Shown here in pieces: positions 1 to 8,400 of a stretch of DNA of 59,435 bases. Where the stretch lies: the IMG/VR virus record IMGVR_UViG_3300020401_000018, positions 1 to 59,435 of that record; one strand, written 5' to 3'. The stretch's first letter is position 1; every line of letters starts with the position of its first letter. Source of the DNA: a virus. Both the position numbers and the translations under genes were made by a program. The notes beneath the pieces are model-generated. The model was given only the letters and a program-made list of their open reading frames with translations, searched no databases and was not told the origin of the DNA.

Positions 1-65
1 GTTATATAAAAGTAGAAGGTAATATAGTTTTTCCTGTGGAAAAACGATTTAAATCTGGACAGTAA
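1..65 (+). CDS. 3' end of DUF3987-like helicase gene (partial)
   Basis: These bases encode the last 20 or so residues of the helicase-like protein whose complete copy ends at 59199; the reading frame and stop codon (63-65) are identical. It is cut by the window start, not broken in the phage. The last codons overlap the -35 element of the nrdJ promoter. Confidence 0.9.
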   Translation, partial: YIKVEGNIVFPVEKRFKSGQ

Positions 66-84
66 AAATGAAAAATGATATAAT
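56..84 (+). promoter_or_regulatory. sigma70-like promoter for nrdJ
   Basis: TGGACA (56-61), a 17-bp spacer and TATAAT (79-84). Predicted +1 is near 91, giving a leader of about 27 nt with an AAGGA ribosome binding site before the ATG at 118. In the second copy (59190-59218) both hexamers and the ribosome binding site are unchanged although 8 of the surrounding 52 intergenic bases differ, which supports function. Confidence 0.8.
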
Positions 85-117
85 ACAAGTTCATCCAAAA
101 ATTAGAAAGGACTACAC

Positions 118-2031
118 ATGAGCAACACACTTCCGACTGAGTATCAGCAATTCATACACACATCTAGATATGCTAGATATTTAGATGAAGAAAATAGAAG
201 AGAGACTTGGACTGAGACAGTTGGTCGTTACTTTGATTATATGTCAGAGCATCTAAAGAAAAATTATAAATATAATTTAGACTCTACATTGCGACATGAG
301 TTGGAGAATGCTGTGTTGTCTACAGAAGTCATGCCATCTATGAGAGCTTTGATGACTGCGGGCCAAGCTTTAGATAAAGAACATGTAGCAGGATATAACT
401 GTAGTTATATTCCTATAGATAATGTACGAGCATTTGATGAACTTATGTACATACTGATGTGTGGAACTGGTGTTGGGTTTTCTGTTGAAAGAAATTTTGT
501 TCAACAACTGCCCCCAGTGCATGAGACAATGGAAGAAAGTGACACAGTTATAGTAGTTCAAGATAGTAAGACAGGGTGGGCAAAAGCATTTAAAGAATTA
601 CTAGCTATGTTATATGGAGGACAGATACCAAAGATTGATATAACTAAAGTAAGACCAGCAGGTGCTAGATTAAAAACATTTGGAGGTAGGGCTAGTGGTC
701 CACAACCTTTGGTCAATCTTTTTGACTTTGCTATAACTATGTTTAAGAATGCAACTGGCAGAAAATTAGATGCCATCGAGTGTCATGATTTGGTGTGCAA
801 GATTGGAGAGGTTGTAGTTGTTGGTGGTGTAAGACGTAGTGCTTTATTATCACTAAGTAATATACAAGATGATAGAATGCGTAAAGCGAAGAGCGGTCAA
901 TGGTGGGTCACTGACCCACATAGAGCTTTAGCTAATAACTCTGCTTGCTATACTAGAACTCCTGACATTGGTTTGTTTATGCATGAATGGAAAAGTTTAT
1001 TTGATAGTAAGTCAGGAGAACGTGGTATATTTAATAGGAAATCTGCCAAGGATAAAGCCGCAGAAAATGGTAGAAGAAATGTTGACTTTGACTTTGGTAC
1101 TAATCCTTGCTCTGAGATTATACTGCGTCCATATCAATTCTGTAATCTTACAGAAGTGGTAGTAAGAGGGGCAGATACACCATCATCTTTGAAGGCTAAA
1201 GTTAGATTGGCTACTATACTTGGTACATTCCAATCAACACTTACAGACTTTAAATATCTGCGTAAGATATGGAAAGATAATACAGAAGAAGAAAGACTAC
1301 TCGGTGTATCCTTGACAGGTATTATGGATAATCACTACACCAATTTACCTACTGCAGATTTCTTAAAGAAGCTTAGACAAACTGCTGTAGATATTAACAA
1401 AGAGTTAGCAAAGAAATTAAAGATACCACAATCTACAGCTATCACGTGTGTTAAACCATCTGGTACTGTAAGTCAGCTTGTAGATAGTGCGTCAGGTATA
1501 CACACACGACACAGTCCTTACTACATAAGAACAGTTCGTTGTGATACCAAAGATCCTTTGACTTCGTTTATGATCGAGCAAGGATTCCCGAATGAACCTG
1601 ATGTAACTAATCCAGATTCTGTTACTGTATTCTCTTTTCCAATAAAATCACCTGATCGTGCTGTATGTAGAAAAGATGTAGGAGCAATACAACAATTAGA
1701 AACATGGTTGATGTATCAAAAACATTGGTGTGAACATAAACCTTCAGTGACTATATCAGTTAAAGATCATGAATGGATGGACGTTGGTGCTTGGGTATAT
1801 AATAACTTTGATCACATAGCAGGTATAAGTTTCTTGCCTTATGCTGATCATGTTTATAAACAAGCACCGTATCAAGATTGTGACGAAGGACAATACAAAG
1901 AACTTTTAAAAACTATGCCGACTAACGTAGATTTTTCAGCGTTCAAAGAAGATCAAGATAATACCACAGGTTCTCAGGAGCTGGCTTGTACGGGCGGTGT
2001 CTGTGAATTAGTAGATGTTAGTGCAAATTAA
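118..2031 (+). CDS. nrdJ: Adenosylcobalamin-dependent (class II) ribonucleotide reductase
   Basis: Makes deoxyribonucleotides for phage DNA synthesis using vitamin B12 coenzyme. It resembles the monomeric Lactobacillus leichmannii type but at 637 residues is shorter than that enzyme (about 740). Visible family marks: Cys95 in NCSYIPI, the VVGGVRRSALLSLSN block (about 233-248), the finger-loop NPCSEI (Cys331, Glu333) with the partner Cys342 in FCNLTE, the PSGT/HTRHSPYYIR region, and the C-terminal redox pair CTGGVC (Cys624, Cys629). No intein. It has its own promoter and follows the helicase gene, ending just before another promoter. The product call is secure; the exact substrate level (NTP versus NDP) is inferred from similarity to the L. 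leichmannii type. Confidence 0.95.
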   Translation: MSNTLPTEYQQFIHTSRYARYLDEENRRETWTETVGRYFDYMSEHLKKNYKYNLDSTLRHELENAVLSTEVMPSMRALMTAGQALDKEHVAGYNCSYIPIDNVRAFDELMYILMCGTGVGFSVERNFVQQLPPVHETMEESDTVIVVQDSKTGWAKAFKELLAMLYGGQIPKIDITKVRPAGARLKTFGGRASGPQPLVNLFDFAITMFKNATGRKLDAIECHDLVCKIGEVVVVGGVRRSALLSLSNIQDDRMRKAKSGQWWVTDPHRALANNSACYTRTPDIGLFMHEWKSLFDSKSGERGIFNRKSAKDKAAENGRRNVDFDFGTNPCSEIILRPYQFCNLTEVVVRGADTPSSLKAKVRLATILGTFQSTLTDFKYLRKIWKDNTEEERLLGVSLTGIMDNHYTNLPTADFLKKLRQTAVDINKELAKKLKIPQSTAITCVKPSGTVSQLVDSASGIHTRHSPYYIRTVRCDTKDPLTSFMIEQGFPNEPDVTNPDSVTVFSFPIKSPDRAVCRKDVGAIQQLETWLMYQKHWCEHKPSVTISVKDHEWMDVGAWVYNNFDHIAGISFLPYADHVYKQAPYQDCDEGQYKELLKTMPTNVDFSAFKEDQDNTTGSQELACTGGVCELVDVSAN

Positions 2032-2034
2032 CAC

Positions 2035-2064
2035 TTGACAAATAACCCCGCCCCGTGGTATAAT
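2035..2064 (+). promoter_or_regulatory. sigma70-like promoter
   Basis: Perfect TTGACA (2035-2040) and TATAAT (2059-2064) with an 18-bp spacer, starting four bases after the nrdJ stop. It would transcribe the 2138 gene and the metallophosphoesterase. A GGGGGCAC octamer (2075-2082) sits just downstream of the -10. Confidence 0.85.
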
Positions 2065-2083
2065 ACGAATTAAGGGGGGCACA

Positions 2084-2123
2084 AGGGGCGAATTAATTTA
2101 GGTTAGTTTGCCCCTAGCTTTTT
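2084..2123 (+). terminator. Leader hairpin with U-tract (possible attenuator)
   Basis: AGGGGC (2084-2089) can pair with GCCCCT (2110-2115), followed by T5 at 2119-2123. It lies in the leader between the 2035-2064 promoter and the ribosome binding site of the 2138 gene, so if it terminates it would act as an attenuator. The 20-nt loop makes it weak. Confidence 0.4.
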
Positions 2124-2137
2124 ATAGGAGAGAGAAT

Positions 2138-2530
2138 ATGAAATATCACCCAGACTATCCCATCAAACTTAAGCCTGCTAAAAAATATACGCAGGAAGAT
2201 ATAGACAAATTAAAAAAACAAGAGACAGAAGCGGCGGCACAAGCTTATAAAGTATCACGTCGTCTAGGAAAAAGAGATAAAAATCATGCAGAAGCATACG
2301 GTGAGTATTTGAATCACAAAGCAAACTTATCTGAATTAAGAAGATATGAGAGAACAGGTGAGTGGTCTAACAATATGGTTCCAGGAACTAATCAAGAAAT
2401 ATATTACAGAGTGGTGGCTGAAGCGTACGATGATAATGGTAAATTAAAAAGTGCGCCTGAAGGATCTATTGTGGATGGACAAGGAAGAATTATTAACGAT
2501 GGAGATGTATCAAATGGTAACAGAAAATAA
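2138..2530 (+). CDS. Hypothetical charged protein, 130 aa
   Basis: Not recognised. The start at 2138 is chosen because AGGAGAGA lies a few bases upstream; a longer in-frame reading from 2108 would overlap the leader hairpin. The protein is lysine/glutamate rich with a long predicted helix in its first half (about residues 15-75) and a more polar C-terminus. It overlaps the start of the metallophosphoesterase gene by 17 nt, so the two are probably cotranslated. Confidence 0.75.
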   Translation: MKYHPDYPIKLKPAKKYTQEDIDKLKKQETEAAAQAYKVSRRLGKRDKNHAEAYGEYLNHKANLSELRRYERTGEWSNNMVPGTNQEIYYRVVAEAYDDNGKLKSAPEGSIVDGQGRIINDGDVSNGNRK

Positions 2531-3746
2531 AAACTTAGAAGCATTAAATGCTGTAGTAGTTGCGAAAGGAAATAAATCTGAAGCAGCTAAAACTTTAGGC
2601 ATACCCAGAACTACTCTGGTAAGCAGACTAGAAGCGGCTGAAAGAGAGGGGCTGAAACCTTCTGTTAATCCTCCAGATACTCAAGCTGCCTTGATTGAAC
2701 AAAAGATTATATATGATTTACAAATTTCAGAATTAAAAAAACATATACAAGAACTTGCAAAAGAAAATATAACAGCTGAAAATGTACGTAAGATTGTATT
2801 CAAGTTAGAGAAGCATACACCTAAACCACCTAAGTGGTTAGTAAAATCTTCTCCTGCCAAGGGGGCACCTGGAGTTCCTACTTTGTTTTTATCAGATTTT
2901 CACTGGGGTGAAGTAGTTGATCCTGAGTCCATTAATAATCTAAATGACTACAACAATAAAATTGCACAAAAAAGATTAAGAACAACTGTAGAAACCACTA
3001 TTGATCTGTGTACAAATCACATGGTTAATCCTAAATATCCTGGAATTGTAGTAGCTCTAGGTGGCGACATGATCTCAGGCCACATTCATGAAGAGTTAAC
3101 TGAAACAAATGCAGGAACTAATATCGAATGTGTATTAGATTTGTTTGATCATTTAATATGGGCAATTGATTCTTTAGCAGATGTATTTGGTAAAGTATTT
3201 GTACCATGTGCTTATGGTAATCATGGCAGAATGTTTAAACAGTTCAGGCATAAACAAGCAGCAGCTACTAGCTTTGACTGGATGCTTTATCTAATGTTGG
3301 AAAAACATTACAAGAAAGATCCTCGTATTACATTTATGGTTCCTACGGGCTATGATGCTTACTACAAAGTATACAACATAAACTATTTATTAACACACGG
3401 AGATAGATTAGGAGCTAAAGGTGGAGCAGGTATAATAGGGATGCTTGGCCCAGTAGCTAGGGGTGTACAAAAAATAAAGACTGAGTATGCCACGCATAAG
3501 AAACCTATAGATTATGTTATTATGGGACACTGGCATCAGTACATAACTCTTAATGGAATTATAGTGAATGGTTCTTTGAAAGGATACGATGAGTATGCAG
3601 CTAGTTCTAGGTTTGCTTTTGAAATTCCTAAACAAGCTTTGTGGTTTACGCATCCTAAATACGGAGTTACTTTTCAGTTGCCGATACTTTCGGAAACTAA
3701 CACGATAACTAAAACTAAAAATGATTGGGTTCAGTGGGTAAAATAA
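2514..3746 (+). CDS. Calcineurin-like metallophosphoesterase with N-terminal HTH
   Basis: 410 residues from ATG 2514, which has GGAG 9 nt upstream. The N-terminus carries a Fis-type helix-turn-helix (around NKSEAAKTLGIPRTTLVSRL), then a coiled-coil stretch, then a two-metal phosphoesterase domain: SDFHWGE (motif I), GGDMISG (motif II), YGNHGR (motif III), THGDR, and GHWHQ (motif V). Such proteins hydrolyse phosphodiesters or phosphomonoesters; with a DNA-binding helix attached a role on nucleic acid is plausible but not shown. Similar HTH-metallophosphoesterases occur in marine podoviruses. The next small membrane gene overlaps its 3' end. Confidence 0.85.
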   Translation: MVTENKNLEALNAVVVAKGNKSEAAKTLGIPRTTLVSRLEAAEREGLKPSVNPPDTQAALIEQKIIYDLQISELKKHIQELAKENITAENVRKIVFKLEKHTPKPPKWLVKSSPAKGAPGVPTLFLSDFHWGEVVDPESINNLNDYNNKIAQKRLRTTVETTIDLCTNHMVNPKYPGIVVALGGDMISGHIHEELTETNAGTNIECVLDLFDHLIWAIDSLADVFGKVFVPCAYGNHGRMFKQFRHKQAAATSFDWMLYLMLEKHYKKDPRITFMVPTGYDAYYKVYNINYLLTHGDRLGAKGGAGIIGMLGPVARGVQKIKTEYATHKKPIDYVIMGHWHQYITLNGIIVNGSLKGYDEYAASSRFAFEIPKQALWFTHPKYGVTFQLPILSETNTITKTKNDWVQWVK

Positions 3747-3937
3747 AAGAAGCTATAAATACACTATGGGGTGCACCCGATAAAGGCATTGCAGGTGAGC
3801 CAGATCCAGAAGATTTAACGGTAGACAATGCCTATAAAACTAGATGGATATGGTATCACACTTTTATGGCTCTAGAGTTATTGATTATTATAGTGTTATT
3901 AGCAGGTATTTTAGTTACTATGGCAGTAAAATTATAA
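3734..3937 (+). CDS. Small single-span membrane protein
   Basis: 67 residues if started at GTG 3734 (TTG 3725 is an alternative); no ATG is available in this frame before the conserved part. A hydrophilic N-terminal half is followed by a hydrophobic helix at about residues 43-64 rich in Leu, Ile and Val. It overlaps the end of the metallophosphoesterase and precedes the lysis-like cluster, so an accessory lysis or membrane role is possible. Function unknown. Confidence 0.6.
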   Translation: MGKIKEAINTLWGAPDKGIAGEPDPEDLTVDNAYKTRWIWYHTFMALELLIIIVLLAGILVTMAVKL

Positions 3938-3938
3938 C

Positions 3939-3967
3939 TTGAATGTGCCCCCTTTATTTGATATAAT
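3939..3967 (+). promoter_or_regulatory. sigma70-like promoter, predicted leaderless start
   Basis: TTGAAT (3939-3944), 17-bp spacer, TATAAT (3962-3967). The predicted +1 is base 3974, exactly the A of the ATG of the next small gene. The spacer contains a GTGCCCCC octamer (3945-3952). It would drive the holin-like cluster. Confidence 0.75.
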
Positions 3968-3973
3968 ATGTGT

Positions 3974-4144
3974 ATGAATGACAATAAAAAGACAGGTTTT
4001 GATCTACCTAAACCCGATGTGGGCATAGGTAAAGTACATATAGGCGGCGATGCTAAGCCTGTTCCTGATGATAAAAAAGATCCTATTGACGATCAATGGA
4101 AACATGTTAGTAGTAACTGGGATAGTTCATTCAATGACGACTAA
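3974..4144 (+). CDS. Hypothetical 56-aa acidic protein (leaderless start)
   Basis: ATG 3974 has no ribosome binding site but lies 6 nt after a TATAAT box, as expected for a leaderless mRNA. The protein has an orderly composition (KTGFDLPKPDVGIGKVHIGG and a DDKKD/DD-rich end) with no signal or membrane segment. Not recognised. The following reading frame (ATG 4134) overlaps its last codons. Confidence 0.55.
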   Translation: MNDNKKTGFDLPKPDVGIGKVHIGGDAKPVPDDKKDPIDDQWKHVSSNWDSSFNDD

Positions 4145-4253
4145 AGCTGACACATTTAAATCTTTAGTAGATATGTTAAATAAAAAATCTTTTGGAGAAA
4201 AGAATGATAGACAAAATAAAAGAAAAAATAAAAAGTATAATCGAAAAAATTAA
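4134..4253 (+). CDS. Possible 39-aa basic peptide
   Basis: ATG 4134 overlaps the previous stop by 11 nt, allowing coupling. The first 23 residues look ordinary; the rest is a lysine/asparagine/arginine-rich tail that coincides with the better supported 20-aa frame starting at 4204. One of the two overlapping frames may be spurious. Confidence 0.35.
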   Translation: MTTKADTFKSLVDMLNKKSFGEKNDRQNKRKNKKYNRKN

Positions 4254-4266
4254 AGGCTGTTTCTAA
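4204..4266 (+). CDS. 20-aa amphipathic peptide upstream of holin-like gene
   Basis: ATG 4204 has a strong GGAG 6 nt upstream, and its TAA shares one base with the ATG of the next gene (TAATG), so it is tightly coupled to the holin-like gene. Hydrophobic residues fall at 2, 5, 9, 12, 13, 16 and 20 with Lys/Glu between them, an a/d-like pattern giving one hydrophobic face and one charged face, with Cys-Phe at the end. This could be a membrane-binding helix or merely a leader peptide that sets holin translation. Confidence 0.5.
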   Translation: MIDKIKEKIKSIIEKIKGCF

Positions 4267-4697
4267 TGCCATTTGAAATGATAACTATGCTAGGCTCTAC
4301 CGTTCTCGGTGGAGTGATGAGCATATGGTCACAAAGTATAAAAGCTAAACAAGCTGAACAAAAGATGCTTTTACAAAGGGCAGAAGCACAGACTAATGCG
4401 TTTAGAGAAGCAAGAGAGTATGAGAACGTAGGTTTTCAATGGACAAGAAGAATCATAGCATTGACTGCTATTTTTGCAATTGTTGTTTTACCTAAGATAC
4501 TTCCTCTAATAGATCCACAAGCACAGGTAATAGTTGGATATACAGAATGGAAGCCTGGCTTCTTATTCTTTGAAGGTAAAGAAGTAATGCAATGGGTGCC
4601 TATGGCTCAGCGAGGAATTATTATAACTCCATTAGATACTAATTTAGTAGCGGCTATTATTGGTTTATACTTTGGTGGTAGTTTAGTTAAAAAATAA
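4266..4697 (+). CDS. Putative three-helix holin-like membrane protein
   Basis: 143 residues. Hydrophobic segments are at about 5-22 (Gly-rich), 61-82 (RIIALTAIFAIVVLPKIL) and 126-141; a charged, probably coiled segment rich in Gln, Glu and Ala (about 26-53) lies between the first two. The arrangement resembles the 3TM holin family of gene-transfer agents and marine phages, which form lesions in the inner membrane for lysis. TAATG overlaps join it to the genes on both sides. Holin function is inferred from topology and position. Confidence 0.6.
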   Translation: MPFEMITMLGSTVLGGVMSIWSQSIKAKQAEQKMLLQRAEAQTNAFREAREYENVGFQWTRRIIALTAIFAIVVLPKILPLIDPQAQVIVGYTEWKPGFLFFEGKEVMQWVPMAQRGIIITPLDTNLVAAIIGLYFGGSLVKK

Positions 4698-5311
4698 TGC
4701 AACAAAAAATTTGGCCTACTTTTGTAGACTTCGGTCTAGTTGATAGAGATTACACTTTTTTAAAAAATTTTATATCAAAAGAAGAAAGCCAATTAGCTTA
4801 TTACTATTCACTAATTAAAGCTATTAATCCATCTGAGACAGAAGACTCGCAGTCTCCTGGTTGGGACATTAGGAGTAATGATCCAATTGGTTTAGCCTTA
4901 TTGTATAAGGTTAAGAAGAAGATGGAAGCTTATGCTAATAAAAAATTATTTCCAACTTATTGTTATTATAGAGTTTATAAACAAGGTTCTGTTTTACTTC
5001 CACATATTGATAGACCGTCGTGCGAATATTCGGCTACCGTTTGTTTAGGATATAATAATTCCAATATACTTAATTACAATTGGCCTTTTCGTGTAGGCAA
5101 AGAAATGTTTATGATGCAACCAGGTGATGCGGTGTTATATAAAGGCTGTGATGTCACTCATTCTAGAGTTGGTAAATATGGAGGTATTGCCCAGACACAA
5201 ATTTTTCTACACTATGTAGATGCCGAAGGGCCTTTTAAAGATTTTAAACATGACAAGAAATGTGGGACAGAATGTTTGTTATGTGAAATAGAAGAGAGAT
5301 CTTTATTATAA
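4697..5311 (+). CDS. 2OG-Fe(II) oxygenase (1 of 6), with C-terminal Cys cluster
   Basis: 204 residues with the double-stranded beta-helix pattern of iron/2-oxoglutarate hydroxylases: LPHIDR gives the HxD iron ligands (His103, Asp105), and THSRVGKYGG gives the distal His155 in a GDAVLYKG...H context. The substrate is unknown. Unlike the other oxygenases here it ends in a Cys-x3-Cys-x2-Cys cluster (Cys189, 193, 196), spaced like a radical-SAM motif but C-terminal and probably only metal-binding. It sits in the holin-like cluster with TAATG overlaps on both sides. Confidence 0.8.
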   Translation: MQQKIWPTFVDFGLVDRDYTFLKNFISKEESQLAYYYSLIKAINPSETEDSQSPGWDIRSNDPIGLALLYKVKKKMEAYANKKLFPTYCYYRVYKQGSVLLPHIDRPSCEYSATVCLGYNNSNILNYNWPFRVGKEMFMMQPGDAVLYKGCDVTHSRVGKYGGIAQTQIFLHYVDAEGPFKDFKHDKKCGTECLLCEIEERSLL

Positions 5312-5448
5312 TGAAAGCAGCGATAGTATCTGTCATTATATTTGCAATATCCGTAGCTTTAATCTTACACTATTCACCCTACGGCGGACAGCATAATCCA
5401 ATGGAATGGTTAATTTGGATATATAGAAATGTTAGTTGGAATCTTTAA
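5311..5448 (+). CDS. 45-aa single-span membrane protein
   Basis: Starts at a TAATG overlap with the oxygenase gene. Residues 3-20 form a hydrophobic helix (AIVSVIIFAISVALIL) followed by a short polar tail ending in aromatic residues. It could be a lysis accessory or spanin-like peptide, but nothing identifies it. Its last 17 bp overlap, tail to tail, the end of the 2860-residue gene on the opposite strand, which leaves no room for a terminator between the two blocks. Confidence 0.6.
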   Translation: MKAAIVSVIIFAISVALILHYSPYGGQHNPMEWLIWIYRNVSWNL

Positions 5449-8400
5449 TATTTAAAGACTCACGCATCTTATCTTTTAAACGTTTTGTGCTTTTATCAGT
5501 CTGAAGATTACGGTATGTTGTATTTGCTTGCTGTATTCCTTCTGATCGTAATCTACTTAACTGTGGAAAGTACATGTATTCGTATCCTACTTTGTTATTA
5601 AACGCCATAACCTCTCTCATAATTTTATTAATTTCTAGTTGTGCATCTCTAACCATGTCTGGATCACGGTTTACGTTTAGTCCTATGTACATGTCTCGGT
5701 AGGCTCTTTTAAGTTTAGTATTAAATCCTCTAATTTTTCCACTATACTTACCCTCTATTGCTTTGTCGTAGTATAGAGCAGTTCTTTCTTTAGAAATTTT
5801 AGTAGGAGTAAATCCCATACCTTGTTTTATTAAATCTAAAGCCGTTAAATCTGCGGTAACAATAGTGCCGTATTTAGTTTCTACGTATCCTTCAGTTGGA
5901 TATTTATATGTAGCTCTGTATAAATTTTTAATGAACGTAGGCATAGCAGCCATGTATAAATCTAAATCTTCATAAAATGCTGCAACTCCATCTTTTGCAA
6001 ATATGTCTTTCATTTCTCTAGCTGAGTCTATAAATACTGCACCAGGTGCTCCTAAGAATTCTTCAACTCTAGCTCCAGTAGGGAAACCTAGCATATTTAA
6101 AAGTGCTCTTATCTGAGCAGATCCTGGTACTTCACCTAAAGATAGTCTACGCTGTACACTTGCCCCCGTTCCTGCTTCTATGACACCTTGCATTAAATAT
6201 TCTGTAGCTTGTGGGCCTACAGTTTCTGCAAACATTTCACGCATCACAGTTCTCATGTCTTCATTTACACCTCTCATTCTTTGTATCAGTCTATAAACTT
6301 GATCAAGCTCTTCCATGCCTGGCATACCCATTAATCCTCCTGTAGCAAACAACATGAGCATAACTCTTGCAAACATTTTTCTACCTTGAGGGCCACCCTG
6401 TGTCATTAGTCTGTGTAATAGGAAGAACATTTGACTTATATAAGTTTGGAATAAGAAGAATACTGAGCCAGGTCCTCTCATAATTTTAGGTCTATTTGCT
6501 TTAGAATAATCACCAAACGTATCGTCAACTAATATTCTGGCAAAGTCCTGTCGAGTAGCTACGCCACCTCTACGTTCTTTATAAGCATTCCACAATTTAT
6601 TGGACGATCCATAGTAATCGTTTGCTTTTTCCATTACAGCATCATTATTGGCTATTCTATATGCAGATATGTAAGCGGTTAAACGAGATATAGTTTCGAA
6701 GGTATTAAAGACACCGCCCATAATGCTTTGTTCAAATTGTCTTGTTCTAGCTCGTGCTTTTGTTTTTTCAGTTGGAGTCATAGCGTAACCTGGAGCCATG
6801 CCTGCTTCGTATATTGCTTGTCCTTGTTTAATAATACCATTAGCCACATCTTCTTTGACTGCTTCTCTAACGTCTGCAGGTATCTTATCAAAGTCTAAAT
6901 AAACATCATTGAATTCATTGTTGGTAAACGTAATCATTTTACCTACATCTGCAGCAGCTCTTGTCATTTCTTTTAGAACTACAGCAGAATTACTAAACTG
7001 AGCTAAAATTGGTCCAGTAAACTGCACCGCACTCATTATTTGTAGTATACCAGACGATAGGTTACCGCCTAAAAACCACCAGAATCCCATTCGTCTAAGC
7101 GATGCAAACTCATGATGGTGTGCATTATCTACGCCATAATCTACCATATTCTGTATAGCTTCTCGTAGCCTTGGTCTTTGATTACCTGATTGTTCTGTAT
7201 ATTTTATAGCGGATGATGTTCTATCACGCACCTCTTTTAAGAATCTATTTCTTGCAGCATACTCTGATGCCACCATACCAAACGAAGTAATACCTCTTAG
7301 TATATCTCCATCAAATCCTGGTACACCTCCAATTTGTTTTCTTCCTCGTAAGAATTGATCAAATCCCACTAAGGTGCCCCCACCTATTCGCCTATCTAAT
7401 TCTTTTCTAGCTTCTGCATAAGCTGTCGCTGTAGGTTCTGACATCCTAGATGCTAATAAATCTAGCATAGAAAACTCTTCTATTAATTTTTGACGCATAG
7501 TAGGTTTATCTTCTTTTACATCTGATATCTCAAACCCTGCGGATGGTGGATAAAGTCTAGCAAGTTTTTGCAAGACTTGATTTTTCTTACCCTCAAATGT
7601 GTTTCCTGTTGCACGTTCTTCTACAAAAGGTTTTTCTATACTTTCAGCATGAATTATTTTGCCTTCAGAATCTTTAACAGTAACGTAGAATTCTCCATAT
7701 CTTTGTAGTGGCACATAATCAAATGTCTTGTAGTCTTCATATATGCCTAGTTGTTTTTGTAAAGCTTTTAGTCCTTGTTCTTCTGTCCCTAGTAACTGTT
7801 GGATAACAGGAAGAGGGGCAAATAATTCTAATTGTGCTGAATCTATTTGTCTCTGTTCCATTGTCTGTAGTCCAATTACTATAGCACTTAGTTGTTGAAA
7901 GTTAATATTTTCCACAGTATCTTTATTCAATGCACTGACATCTAAACCTGATCGTTGTAATAAATTAGGATCCATTATATTTATCATTTGAGCAGCGTTA
8001 ATAATATCATCTACATAGTTAGATGCGATAGTTCCCTTTTTTATTTCTTCAAGTATGTTTTGTATTGCTAACTGAGCTTCTTCATAAGCTATGGCAATAT
8101 CACCCTCTAGTATAACTATCTCACCCTTTTTTATGGTTATTAGATTTTCACCGAAGCCGCCTGTGGTCATGTCTATTGGTGATACAAATATAATTTGACC
8201 GTTGGCATCTCTTCTGTATCTACCTTGTGCACCTTCTTGTTGAGATATTATGTGAGCTTTAGCTAGTGCCACCTTTGCTCCTTCCACATTGTTTATAACA
8301 TCAAAGTATAGGCGCATGTTCATAACAAATTGTGTTTGTATTTCTCTACCTTTTTGCTCCATCTTAGATATTGAATCCCATAAACGTGCAACTACAGGAT

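Larger units (their letters stand above)
1..301. repeat. Left copy of imperfect terminal redundancy
   Basis: Bases 1-301 match 59135-59435 without gaps, with 12 substitutions at 78, 89, 90, 92, 94, 100, 101, 114, 159, 216, 231 and 282. The shared segment covers the 3' end of the helicase gene, the nrdJ promoter and the first 61 codons of nrdJ. The four coding differences are all synonymous. This means the genome unit is about 59,134 bp and that the two ends come from slightly different genome copies; a true direct terminal repeat would normally be identical. Confidence 0.95.

Noticed and set aside
1-301. Exact direct terminal repeat of a linear podoviral genome
   Set aside because: The two copies differ at 12 of 301 positions, whereas replicated terminal repeats are identical; overlap of two population variants explains it better.
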